Below, piece by piece: positions 32,931 to 46,200 of a DNA stretch of 64,000 nucleotides. The DNA is from Cryptomeria japonica. Lineage: Eukaryota; Streptophyta; Pinopsida; Cupressales; Cupressaceae. Positions within the stretch are counted from its first letter, which is position 1. Each line of letters opens with the position of its first letter. The stretch spans positions 235,907,803 through 235,971,802 of the forward strand of contig NC_081415.1 of the NCBI RefSeq assembly GCF_030272615.1, in the 5' to 3' direction. Under the pieces are notes generated by a model. It did not search any database. It was not told the DNA's origin and saw only the letters and a program-made list of their open reading frames with translations. Both the position numbers and the translations under genes were made by a program.

Positions 32931-35201
32931 GATGGTATTTTTGCAGATCCTTTATATTGAATTCCTCTATGTCAATGTTATTGAAACTTTGAGGCTTCGG
33001 TGATGTGTTCAATAAATTATCCCAACCCCATATATTGTCTGGTTTGTATACAGGCAGGCTGACATGACTATAATCAAAACTCTAATCTTTATGCTTTCAT
33101 ATAGCCACTTCCAAGACTTGAATTTTGCACCGGTGGAGAGAATATTGGGCTTTCATGCTCATAACCTAGCTCAATAATGATCGTATTTCTTTGAAATATT
33201 TGAACAAATCCCTCAACGCACTATTATAAAGCCTTCATATCTACATGCAGGAGTAAGGACGCTAAGGAAGGTGGTGTATTGCTATTCACAGCTATCCATG
33301 AGATAGTATCCTTTCTGAGAAACTCTGGAACATCTGATGACTCCATACATTGTTGCGTACTTCTTGTGCATCATCGATACATTCTGCAAGACTTTCATTT
33401 CTCCATATCCACGAGGAGGAATAGCAGGCTTTAACTCTGGATTTCACGTCTTCCACCGAGTCAAAGGATTCATGTAATGCTCACGCAGTTATTTCAGCTC
33501 ATCTTTGATATTTGCAAGTGGAGTTGGGTAGCATGATATGCCTCTTTATCGGCATGCAAAGCAAATGGTGAAGGTAGTTAGAAACCAAACTCCGCCTTCC
33601 TTCATGGCCACGTGGTAAGTTCCTTCTGCCAACTGGGGTTTCAGGCGAGCTTTATGGAGGTGCGATTTTTCAATTAGAGAGGTATCGGCATGTTGATCAA
33701 CTTTGCCAAGTTGCCGATAACAACCAAAACATGACTTAAATCTGAAAGTTGGTTGCTGATATTTGTATTCGGCTTGTTTATCTTTTTGGTCAACTTACCG
33801 ATATCATCTCATGCATAAGTGAGTTTGATGCAGTTACCGATTTGAGTGGAGAGAGAACTTTGAGTTTGAGTGCAAATTGAATACTCAGCATACGTATCGG
33901 CCAATGTTCAACTTGAACAATTTGATAAGACGTAACGTGATAAAAGAGCTATCGGCTACTTCAACTTGAACAATTTGCGGATGCTTGGGCATTATCGGCA
34001 ATGTGTGTCTTTCTTCCAAATGACCGATGAAAGAATGTATCGCGGCTCACTTGCAATTTTACCAAAAATAAGTTAAAATAACGAACTCTTTGATGAGCGA
34101 GAGTATGTGATCGGCCACTTAATAATTTGTTCCAACTTTTCGATTTTAAAATCATAATGCCATTTTGAGTGCTTAACACTTCATAACCGACCTTACAAAT
34201 ATTTGTTCTATGGCAGAAAGCGGGCAGATAGAATGTTGGCGAAGGTTGCTGCATTATGGTTTTACGCCTTTGACTTTGTATTTGCATCTAATTCAAAGTT
34301 TTCGAAGTCTTTTCACCAAGTTTGTTTAGTGCATGTTCTATTCCAAGGCTTCGAATAACATCGAGTCATATGCCTTGTCTACGCTTCCTTATTGTGCACA
34401 CAACATCTAACAAGATTTCCCTTTTGTCATTTTAGTACAATACACATGGTCATCGATTTGCATCAGCTAAATGACTTGAGCTCTCAACTCGTCCCTGCTT
34501 CATGGATGTTTTCATGTCATGAGAGAGGCAGGTGGATTTTGCTTTATACTTGTATATTGTATTTGCTTGAAAGTCTCTGAACTCCAACATTTCTGTCACA
34601 CAGTTCATGCGAGACTAATACATCTGTATTTGGAATTGTTTAAGAGATTTGAAATATACATTTTGTGAGAAGCCTGCAATCATTTTATTCCATTCTGCAC
34701 ACACATCTACAAATGATCTATTACACTTGTACACTTGGCTGCTATAGGCCGAACTCTCATGTGAATGATATGGCTTTGGGTTTGTTTAATACGAGTGATC
34801 AAAGTAAGTGTTGATATTGATAGTAATGAATATCAATGTTTGTGACGACATGAGAATGCCATAAGTCTTCTTTGTCAATACTGTCAAAACATTAGTCATT
34901 TCTTATACGAAAAATGAATATCATTTATTACTTTTGTTTGCCAACATTTCCTCTACAAACCTAAATTTGGATCACTCTGAGGACTTTGACTAAAATGGAA
35001 GATAGCCCTCTTTCAACGATTGTACCCTCCAAAATAAATTGAAACAACCATGACCATTTGAAGATGCATGAAGACAATGAAACCACATGAAATGCATGCG
35101 AGTATCTTCCATCAACTTGTGAAAATTTTCAATGGTTAACAATATTTTAACTTTTGTCGCCCAAAGTTTGAACTTTCACTATTTCACAAATGGGACAAAC
35201 A
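32931..35201 (-). other. 5' leader of the 6.3-kb insertion
   Basis: No gene seen. From about 33540 to 34200 there are roughly a dozen ATCGGC, CCGAT or TACCGAT words on either strand, much denser than elsewhere in the window. At 34943-34953 the minus strand reads TGTTGGCAAAC, close to the element's left end TGTTGGTAAAC but inverted and 250 bases inside the right end. It should hold the promoter for the long minus-strand frame. Confidence 0.4.
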
Positions 35202-35686
35202 CATTTGATTATATAAATATATATATACGTATGTAATTTTACTATATATGTAAATATATTGTTGAAATTAAATAATTATTGTTTTAATGAAAAGTCACTC
35301 TTTATATTTATAAATATATAAATATAAATATAAATATATGTATAAATATAAACATGAAAAGCGACTTGATTGAAAACATAATGACCGAAAGGGTTGGCAG
35401 TTTATTAATGCAAAGTAAATGATAAATGAGGGAGGTCGATAGTAATATTGACCACTCCCCATATTTATAGGGAGGGGTCGGTATTGCCACCGACCACTCC
35501 TCCTCCCTTTTTTGATTTCCATATCAACCACGTCGACCAAACCATGGACAACAGTATGTGGTGAAAGTCGTGGGTTACCAACCCACATAACGCACCCAAA
35601 TCTCCACCTTCGCACGCGTTGCAACTGCCATTTAATGTGGCATGATTAAATAGTAATGTGGTAATTAGTCCACACAATAACACCGG

Positions 35687-37144
35687 TGTAGTCACATAAA
35701 TTTGTCCATTTAATTAAATGAATATTTACTATTTACTTGATGATTTATCCACTAGCCAACAGTTAATTAAATTAACATTTAATTAATTCATCCTCAATCC
35801 CTTCTCCTATTAATTAAATAAATTATCCAATTTGTTTAATTTAATTCATTAAACCACGCCTTTAAATCAATTAAATAAATAAATCATATTTATTTAATTT
35901 ACCCCCTTTCCTCTTTTAAATAATTAAAAGATTTATTTAAATCATTAAATCCCCCCCACTTGCATTCTCCTACAAATGCAAGTTGCAACCACAATTGAAA
36001 TAAATTTATTTTATTTTAAATAAAATCTATTTTCCCCACCCACTTGCCTCCTAAATCCCCTTCCTAAATTCTTCTAGAACCTATCTAATCCTAATCAATT
36101 AGCCTAAACCCTTCACTCATTCCTTTTCCCTAAATTTGAGGATGTCACTTCTCTAATTTGGAGGAAAGTCTTCCAAAAGCAATAAAGCCTTTATGTCTTC
36201 AACAAGCTAACTTGTTGAGCTCCCCCAAATTTGGAAGGACTCTTACAAATTTGTCCCCAAAGTCTTCCAAACCATTAATGGTTAACTCACCCTTGTGGCA
36301 TGGTTAGAGACTTTTTTCCTAACTCAACCTTCATCTAACCCAGGGGTCTCTTCAAGCATTTATTGCTTTGACCATGGTTATCCTCACTAACCCTTGCACA
36401 AGAGTTTATCCATTGGATAAAGACATTATTTATTGGATAATGGTTTTATTCTTTCAACTCAACATTAACCTTACCTCCCAAATTAACCCTCAAGTCATGT
36501 CAAGCATTTAATGCGTATTCCCTCTCCTCTCAACCCATCTCTTGTTGACATTTGTCATCCTGGGATTAGATTGAAAGTCCTCACATGGATCTTAAGCTCT
36601 TCAAACCTGACCCTTGTTGAGATTACTCAATCTCAACCATCCATTGCTCCATTTTACATTTAAATAGAGCTCATTTCTTCATAATCCATATCCTGAAAAC
36701 TTTTATGCATTTAACCTATAGTGAATTTTAGAGAGCATTTAGCATAAGCATTTACATTTACTCTTTTGGACTAAAATCAACACTAGATTAGATAATATCT
36801 CATTTTTAGCATGTTCGTGTTTGCATTTTCATGAGCTTTTATTCACAATCTTGAACCTCCATAAGACATCCATAATAGTGTAAAAAGCTACTGAAAGCTA
36901 CACTCATTTGGGAACTTGGAGAGGAGAGGAACAAGGGAGGAGAAGCTACAAACATGGTGGAGGGCATTTGGAGATGTCTTGTTGCATTTCTTAGTTTCAT
37001 TTAGCTTTCTATTTTGTGTGTAGTGTCTCTCTTGATATGCTTTCTTAGGATAGTTTTTAATTTGTGATTTCTAACACTAACAATTGGTTTCTTGCTTGTT
37101 GCTTGTGTTTGTCATGCTAACAATCTCCTTTTTGTAGAGCATCA
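35687..37144 (+). mobile_element. Solo LTR inserted in the 5' LTR
   Basis: A 1,458-bp block absent from the matching place in the 3' LTR (near 44425). It starts TGTAGTCACA and ends GAGCATCA, with flanks ACCGG (35682-35686) and ACTGG (37145-37149), a 5-bp duplication with one transition. Its first 250 bases are rich in TTAATTAAATAAAT words, like the Tat-type LTR at 23181, so it may be a distant family member. It holds no coding region. The shared ends and lack of internal parts fit a solo LTR. Confidence 0.75.
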
Positions 37145-39392
37145 ACTGGTAATAAAGAACTTAAACGACTTGGGCAGTTTGGTGTCAACGGGAGGGATAA
37201 TGAATATCATTGCATGGAGAACACATAAGTGTTCGAAACCATCTAGGACTATGATGTTGCAGTTAAACCATGTGTGGTGTCATTTAGAATCATTCCACCA
37301 CTAAGAGAAATGGGCCTGAAAATAAGAAAGAAGGTATATGAAAACACTATATATAGACCATCGAATTGTAAGAGAAAGACACATGTAGAACAAAGGATTA
37401 GAGAATGGAATGTAGAAGAGAAAAGCATTGGAGATTTAGGAGTATTACGATCGGCCGTAAAATATTGGTGATGATCATTACAAATTTAGCGTCGAATTTT
37501 AGAGAATATAGAGTAGTAAGTAGAGAAGAGAGAGCTCATGAGATAGAATAACGTAGAGGGGAAACGCATTGGAATCTGGACATATTGCAGATAGTTTTGG
37601 GAGAAGTTACTAGTGATCATAACAGACTTGGATCGTATTCCATAGGTAGGCTCTATTCTAGCATGTTTTGTTGTAGAGATCTAAAAGATAAAAGAATGTT
37701 CTATTTTGTTCAGATTTATACAATATTCAAATGAAGGAATTAGAATCATGATATGAAACCATTTTAAATTGCTTTAAAATACGTTCATGTAAATAAAGAT
37801 GCAATAATAAAATATTTTCTTAAGGTTTGTTGATAAACATAGTGTAACTCATAGAAATTAGATCACAAAATCCTCTCAAAACAGAGCAAGGGAATAGAGA
37901 GAGTTTGTGCTTTTTAAACTTTGAATTTGAACCATAAAGAAGATGGAATATTAGGATAATGAATTATTAGATATTGAATCTCATTTTGATTTCGTGAAGT
38001 AAAGAGTTACACTCCCGGATTTGATCCTCGCATTAGAAGTTAAAATGATTTTTTGGTATCTCATTTGAAAAGCCATATAGGTATGCGCATTATGAATTTT
38101 CCTCATGTTACATGTCGTTATGGAAAATTAGTAAAATGAGTTAGTTGAATTCATAAATCATGAAAAATGACATATTAGTATAAAACTAAATATGTTATTC
38201 GAGAAAAGAAGTAGACAAACCAAAACACAAGGAAAGATAGAGAACTTAGGCGATATAAACGTGGAAATTCGAAACCATAAGAAATAGAATGCAAGTTAAT
38301 GATTATGCTATTTAAATATTTTGATAATTGAATAAAAGAATGTGTACTCATTTTTTATTCAATTTTTATGTAAAGATACATATATGTGTTACACCTTCTT
38401 ATATTTAATTCTTGTCTTTGAATTACTTGAAAGATAGAAGCGAAAGATTGTTTTCTTTTCAGATATATATTTGTTTATCCATGAAAGATTGCTTCCTGAC
38501 ATATAGGATTGGTTATAATGAAAGATTTATTCTTTCTATTTTTATTCAATGAAAGATTGTCTTCTTTAACATTGTATTTTTATCATGCGAGAAATAGGAA
38601 GCTAGAATTGAAAAATGAAAGATTATCGTATGTATATATTTATTCTAGATTCATATGAACAAAGCTAAATAGGCTTGTGTTTGTGGGAAGTTACCTTCCA
38701 GGACGGGTGCCGAATGTGGGTTATGGAGAGAGAGTTTGCTTTTTTCCAAACTATATTTTATTTCTATGCATGGCATTATACTCAGCCGAGTAATCGAATA
38801 ACCATTGAAATAGATGGATTCATTTATTTATCCACTCTACCACATCCTTGATTAATCTTGCTTGTTTATTAATGGAATTAGAAAATAGAAAATGCATGTA
38901 TTATTCTAGGCATGCACCAGATTCCATCTTGTCTATCAAAATCTTTTTGGTAAGCAATTCGTGTGGGGCCGGGTATTCTTGATTGACCAAGAATTCCGGG
39001 AAGTGTAAAATTCAAGGTTGGGCAAAAAAAGCACCTGAATCTTGTTCTCGTCTTCATTATAAAGATTATATTGAAGATAACTTGGATTTCATATCAAAGG
39101 ATGCATCTCTTCCTTTTATTTATGTTTTGTTATTTAAACTTAAGGCATTAGAAAAGCCTAAGTATTGTATGGAGATAAGATTAGGATACTTCTACAATTT
39201 TCCTATTTTATGAAAATTCTTTATCTATTTATAGAAATTTCGTGTTTATTATGATATAAATAGAATGATCAAATGAAGTTATGGAAGGAAAAGTGGAATG
39301 AAATAGACTTATTAAGGAATTATGAGTTTATTTAAGAATAAAGAGTATTTCATTTTATTATTGAAGTTAGAATGATTTACATCTTTACATTT

Positions 39393-39404
39393 TGGTATCA
39401 AAGC
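39393..39404 (+). promoter_or_regulatory. Primer binding site of the 20-kb gypsy
   Basis: TGGTATCAAAGC, one mismatch from the initiator-Met complement TGGTATCAGAGC, three bases (TTT) after the end of the 5' LTR at 39389. Confidence 0.88.
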
Positions 39405-39599
39405 ACTAGGTTTGAAACACTAGGGCCTAGTACCATTACTCTAAAGAAACATTCCTTGATACGAGAATTGTTAAATTGGAATAGGTTCTAGAACTACTAG
39501 AGCTGGATCAAGTAATAGGAATGAAAGACTTGACCAAATTCTTGATCTTTTGAATTAGTAGAATGCTAGGAGGGATGGAATTGAGCAAGAAGCTCAAAG

Positions 39600-40440
39600 A
39601 ATGGTGACGTTCGAACAACCTCGTACACGAAGAACAACCTATAAATGAATTTCCTAGAGCTGAGGAACAACCTGATCATTGAGTTGGGATTGAAGGGGAC
39701 CTAGCTAAATATTTGAAAAGGACAGTCCCACCTAAGTTCGATGGTAAGACCATTGGTGATGGTGTTAAAGCTTAGGTAATTGAGATGGAGAAGTATTTTG
39801 AACTTTGTAACATGACAAATGAAACTAAAGCAATATGGACTGCTTATCAGAGCCTGATTTATAACTCTAGGCCTATGAGTCTGCTTTATGAATGAAATCA
39901 TGTACTTAACAAACTTGCTATTAGATATCTAACGCATAATACTTGCAAATTAAGAAGGAGCACAAAGCTTTTACAAGATGAATTGATGACAACAACTTAG
40001 AAGGAGGGTGGTTGACTAAGGAAGAAATATTTCCCTCCTACTATGGAATGAATTTATGACATTCAAGATGAGAATGATAAGGTCGAGGAAGGCATTTGTC
40101 TACTTTTAGGATGAAAGAAGAAAGGAATCAACTCCTAAACCAAGAAAGAAGAAATAGCTAATCAAGTTGAGTAGGGTAATGGAAATCTCACCTACCCCAT
40201 TCCCTTGGGAGACAAGAATAGTTGGACTGTTCTATTCAAGAGATAGAAGAAGACAAAGGATATCTATATGAGTGTCTCCCTATTAAGTCAACTGTACTTA
40301 GTTCAGATGAGTCATACCCCATTGACTCCATGAGAAGAGATATAAATTTGGGTGATATCATTTATGAGCAATCGATAAATAAAGTTGCTTTTTGCGAAAT
40401 CAACATGGTGTCCGGATAGGCAGAGAAAGAGTATCTCCTA
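39600..40440 (+). pseudogene. Decayed gag of the 20-kb gypsy
   Basis: Pieces of a gypsy gag in several frames: LAKYLKRTVPPKFDGKTIGDG near 39700-39760, then MEKYFELCNMTNETKA near 39785-39830 and LIYNSRP near 39855, followed by KEERNQLL-like charged text near 40110. The later part, 40222-40419, is an open stretch of 65 residues that was not identified. Stops and frameshifts are frequent and no start could be chosen. Confidence 0.6.
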
Positions 40441-42000
<1,560 letters not shown>

Positions 42001-42049
42001 ACATTTGGAAATATCAAGTTATTCTAAAGATTGTTGATAAAGATGTGAC

Positions 42050-43050
42050 GAAACTAAGAACTTTGGAAAAGGTAGTTGAGTATGTGGCACAATGTTTAGC
42101 GAGTGAAAGTTGAGCATGATCGTCTAATAGGACTTTTGTATCAAACCTAAGTATAGGTGGCAGGAAATCAATATGAAATTTATTCAAGAATTGCTTTTGA
42201 GTAAGGACAGATTGACAAAGATTGCACATTTCATATTTGGATATATTTAAAGATGAATCATTGAATCTTGTGAAGAAATTTATTCATTCAACTTATCGAT
42301 TGCATGGAGTTCCAAAAAAAAATATCAAATAGGAATGTTTGGATGACATTTTGGTTTTGGGCAATATTGAATACATCTTTGGGAACTAGATTGAGTTTTA
42401 GTCGGCATGACATCTTGAGATATATGACCAAACATAAAAGAGTTAATCAGGTAGTGGAGGATTATTTTGGGTGTATTGCATGGATTAGAAATACAAGTGG
42501 AAGAACTATTTGCCTTTGGATTGAGTTTACATATAACAAAATCTTTTCATGCATCTTTAAGGAATGACATCCATTAAGATGCTCTATGACGGAAATGACA
42601 AACATTTGTCAGTTGGGATAGAATAAAGATAGAATCATCATTGGTTCAAGTATGCTTAAGGAAATGGATGAGCAGATGAAATTGATCAAGAATATATTGA
42701 AAGAGACAATCGACAAACAAGAAAAGCTATGATAATAGAAACAAGACTTTTAGATATTTGCTACTAAAGATGAAATTCTTTTGAGGGAGAAGCCTCATAA
42801 GAGCTCTATTTTATCGAAGAAATCATCAAAGCTGGTACCAAGATATGTGGGACCCTTTGATGTGTTGAAGGTTATGAATCCAGTTGCTTATGGGTACAAG
42901 ATCCAGGAATGGTGCTAGTGGAGCACATCCAAATTCTTGATCAGTGTAGTGTTAAGCTACATAGCAGAGATTTCACCTAGCATTAGGTCCTGTGGGACCA
43001 ATATTTTGATGATAGTGCTACTTGGGAGGATACTGAGACGATTGACTGTT
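42050..43050 (+). pseudogene. Decayed integrase and chromodomain-like end
   Basis: Near 42095-42180 a run with VKAEHDR and GLLYQPKYRWQEINMKFI-like text fits the zinc-finger to core transition of a chromovirus integrase (C..CQQVKAEH type). The core remnant 42250-42600 includes STYRLHGVP, FWAILNTSLGTRLSFS, and VNQVVEDY, where the usual catalytic blocks have been altered. From 42775 to 42920 VPRYVGPFDVL and PVAYGYKI match the C-terminal GPY/F part. At 42985-43030 a VLWDQYFDDSATWEDTE-like run matches the end of a chromodomain. Several frames and stops; inactive. Confidence 0.75.
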
Positions 43051-43266
43051 ATATTCCTCTTTTGTTTTCTTAGAGTAATATTTGCTTGATGCATGAAATA
43101 CTTTAATACTATGATTTTGATTTACATGTTGTAAATTTGGACAGTATAGATGGTACTATTTATGTTATATTTGATTTGAGACCACAATGTATGGTAAATG
43201 TTTATGATGTTGAGAAAGTATGTGCTTATTGATAGAATAATAAGACATCGGGACGATGTCTCTTTT

Positions 43267-43279
43267 AAGAGGGGAAGGA
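43267..43279 (+). promoter_or_regulatory. Polypurine tract of the 20-kb gypsy
   Basis: AAGAGGGGAAGGA immediately before the TG of the 3' LTR at 43280. It confirms the plus orientation and the LTR edge. Confidence 0.9.
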
Positions 43280-46200
43280 TGTCACGAACTCTATTTATCC
43301 ATAATTATTTAATTAGGAAAATAATGTTTATTTTCGCAAATGAAATGGAAATGGAAAATTTTAGAGGAATTAGATGATAATGTGAAAGAAATTCAAATGC
43401 AAAGAAATGATTTATATTATTTTCTGTAAGTGCAATTGAATGATTGGTGTTATTTTTATTATTAGGGATTGTCATTGGTAATGAGCAATTGAGTGCAAGT
43501 GAATGCAGAAACGGGTGAACACAGATGAAGGCGAGAACATGGTTCAGGTAGAGTTGTCTTAGCTCATGGACTTTGCTAGAATAAATGGAATCTCACACAC
43601 CACTTTAGAATACTTATGCGTGCATTTGATATATAATTGGAGTTTGTGATAGAATTAGACTTGAATTACATCAGTGATTGTGAAATATTCTTCTTTATTG
43701 TTAAAAGAGATGTAATTTGGTAATGATTTAAAAATGAATATTGACCCTATGTTTATATGTTCTTTTTATGCATACATGTGTGAATAGGTAAAACAGTATA
43801 TTAATTAATATGTGTGTGTGTGTGTGTGTGTGTGTGTTTATTAATTATACGTTTATATATGTATATGAGTTTGAATAATGATTTGATCATATACATGTAT
43901 ATACGTATGTAATTATGATATATAAAAACATATTTGATTATTTTTGCTTTGTGAAATTTCATTTGATTATATACATATATACGTATGTAATTACTATATA
44001 TGTAAATATATTGTTGAAATTAAATAATTATTGTTTTAATGAAAAATCATTATTTATATGTGTGTGTGTGTGTGTAAATATAAACATGAAAAGCGACTTA
44101 ATGGAAAACATAATGATTGAAAGGGTTGGCGATTTATTAATGCAAAGTAAATGATAAATGAGGGAGGTCGATAGTAATATCGACCACTCCCCATATTTAT
44201 AGGGAGGGGTCGTATTACCACCGATCACTCCTCCTCCCCTTTTTAATTTCCATGTCAACCATGTTGCAGCCACGTCAACCAAGCCATGGACAACAGTATG
44301 TGGTGAAAGTCGTGGGTTACCAGCCCACATAAACCCACCCAAATCTCTACCTTCACACACGTTGCAACTGCCATTTAATGTGGCATGATTTAATAGTAAC
44401 GTGGTAATTAGTCCACATAATAACACCGGTAATAAATAACTTAAACGACTTGGGCAATTTGGTGTCAACAATAGGGATAAGGAATATCATTGTATGGAGA
44501 ACACACAAGTGTTTGAAACCATCTAGGACTGTGATGTTGCAGTTAAACCATGTGTGGTGTCATTTAGAATTAGTCCACCACTAAGAGAGATGGGCCCGAA
44601 AATAGGAAAAAAGGTATATGAAAACACTATACATAGACCATCGAATTGGAAGAGAAAGACACATATAGAACAAAGGATTAGATAATGGAATGTAGAAGAG
44701 AAAAGCATTGGATATTTAGGAGTATTACGACCAGTCGTAAAAGATTGGTGATGATCATCTCAGATTTAGCATCGAATTTAAGAGAATATAGAATAGTAAG
44801 TAGAGAAGAGAGAGCTCATGAGATAGAATAGAGTAGAGGGGAAAAGCATTGGAATCTGGACGTATTGCAGACAGTTTTGGGAGAAGTTATCAATGATCAT
44901 AACAGACCTGGATCGTATTCCAAAGGTAGGCTCTATTCTAGCATGTTTTGTTGTAGAGATCTAAAAGATAAAAGAATGTTCTATTTTGTTCAGATTTATA
45001 CAATATTCAAATGAAGGAATTAGAATCATGATATGAAACCATTTTAAATTTCTTTAAAATACGTTCATGTAAATAAATATGAAATAATGAAATATTTTCT
45101 TAAGGTTTGTTGATAAACATAGTGTAACTCATAGAAATTAGATCACAAAATCCTCTAGAAACATAGCAAGGGAATAGAGAGAGTTTGTGCTTTATAAACT
45201 TTGAATTTGAACCACAAAGAAGATGGAATATTAGGATAATGAATTATTAGATATTGAAGCTTATTTTGATTTCGTGAAGAAAAGATTTACACTCCCAAAT
45301 TTGATCCTTGCATTAGAAGTTAAAATGATTTTTTGGTATCTCATTTGAAAAGCCATATAGTTATGCGCATTATGAATTTTCATCATGTTAAATGTTGTTA
45401 TGGAAAATTAGTAAAATGAGTTAGTTGAATTCATAAATCATGAAAAATGACATATTAGTATCAAATTAAATATGTTATTCGAGAAAAGAGGTAGACAAAC
45501 CAAAACACATGGAAAGATAGAGAACTTAGGTGATATAAACGTGTAAATTCGAAACCATAAGAAATATAATGCAAGTTAATGATTATGCTATTTAAATGTT
45601 TTGATAATTGAATAAAAGAATGTGTACTCATTTTTTATTCAATTTTTATATAAAGATACATACATGTGTTACACCTTCTTATATTTAATTCTTGTCTTTG
45701 AATGACTTGAAAGATAGAAGTGAAGATTGTTTTCTTTTCAAATATATATTTATTTATCCATGAAAGATTGCTTCCTGACATATAGGATTGGATGATTTTG
45801 AGTTATGAATGAAATTTTGCGAGTGATAGCAAATGTTATGTTTTGTTGGTCTATGAGAGTGAAATTTGTTAATAATTTGAAATAAATAGTGACCCTATGA
45901 TTACACGTTCTTTGTGCAGGTATATGTGATTTATTTAAAACTTTATTTAATGTTTGGTTTTCAAGATTATATGTACGTATTTTATATGTATATTAGTTCG
46001 AATAACTATGACTCAATCACATACATATATATACATAGGTAATTATGGTATATATGTAATTATATTGATTACTCTTAATGCGATTACTTTCAAGTATTGA
46101 AATCATGTATATGTATACAAATAAATAATCATTGAATATTATGTATATATATACATATACATAATCATGATGTATGCATTTATATTTTCATAACCTCTAT

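Larger units (their letters stand above)
28871..35201 (-). mobile_element. 6.3-kb insertion with unknown large protein
   Basis: A 6,331-bp block present in the 5' LTR and absent from the 3' LTR. It starts TGTTGGTAAAC and ends GGGACAAACA (TG...CA) and is flanked by a perfect 5-bp duplication CATTT at 28866-28870 and 35202-35206. These are ends of the LTR-retrotransposon or retrovirus-integrase kind, but no direct terminal repeat, no clear terminal inverted repeat and no RT, integrase or transposase was found by eye. It carries one long minus-strand frame (32930-29682) with a single UAG, a leader of about 2.2 kb with repeated ATCGGC/GCCGAT words, and about 0.8 kb after the frame. It must be mobilised by factors from another element, if it is mobile at all. 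Confidence 0.8.

Noticed and set aside
37092-37471. Short plus-strand frames near the solo LTR edge
   Set aside because: One crosses the junction between the solo LTR and the host LTR, which is not a real gene boundary, and neither has family features.
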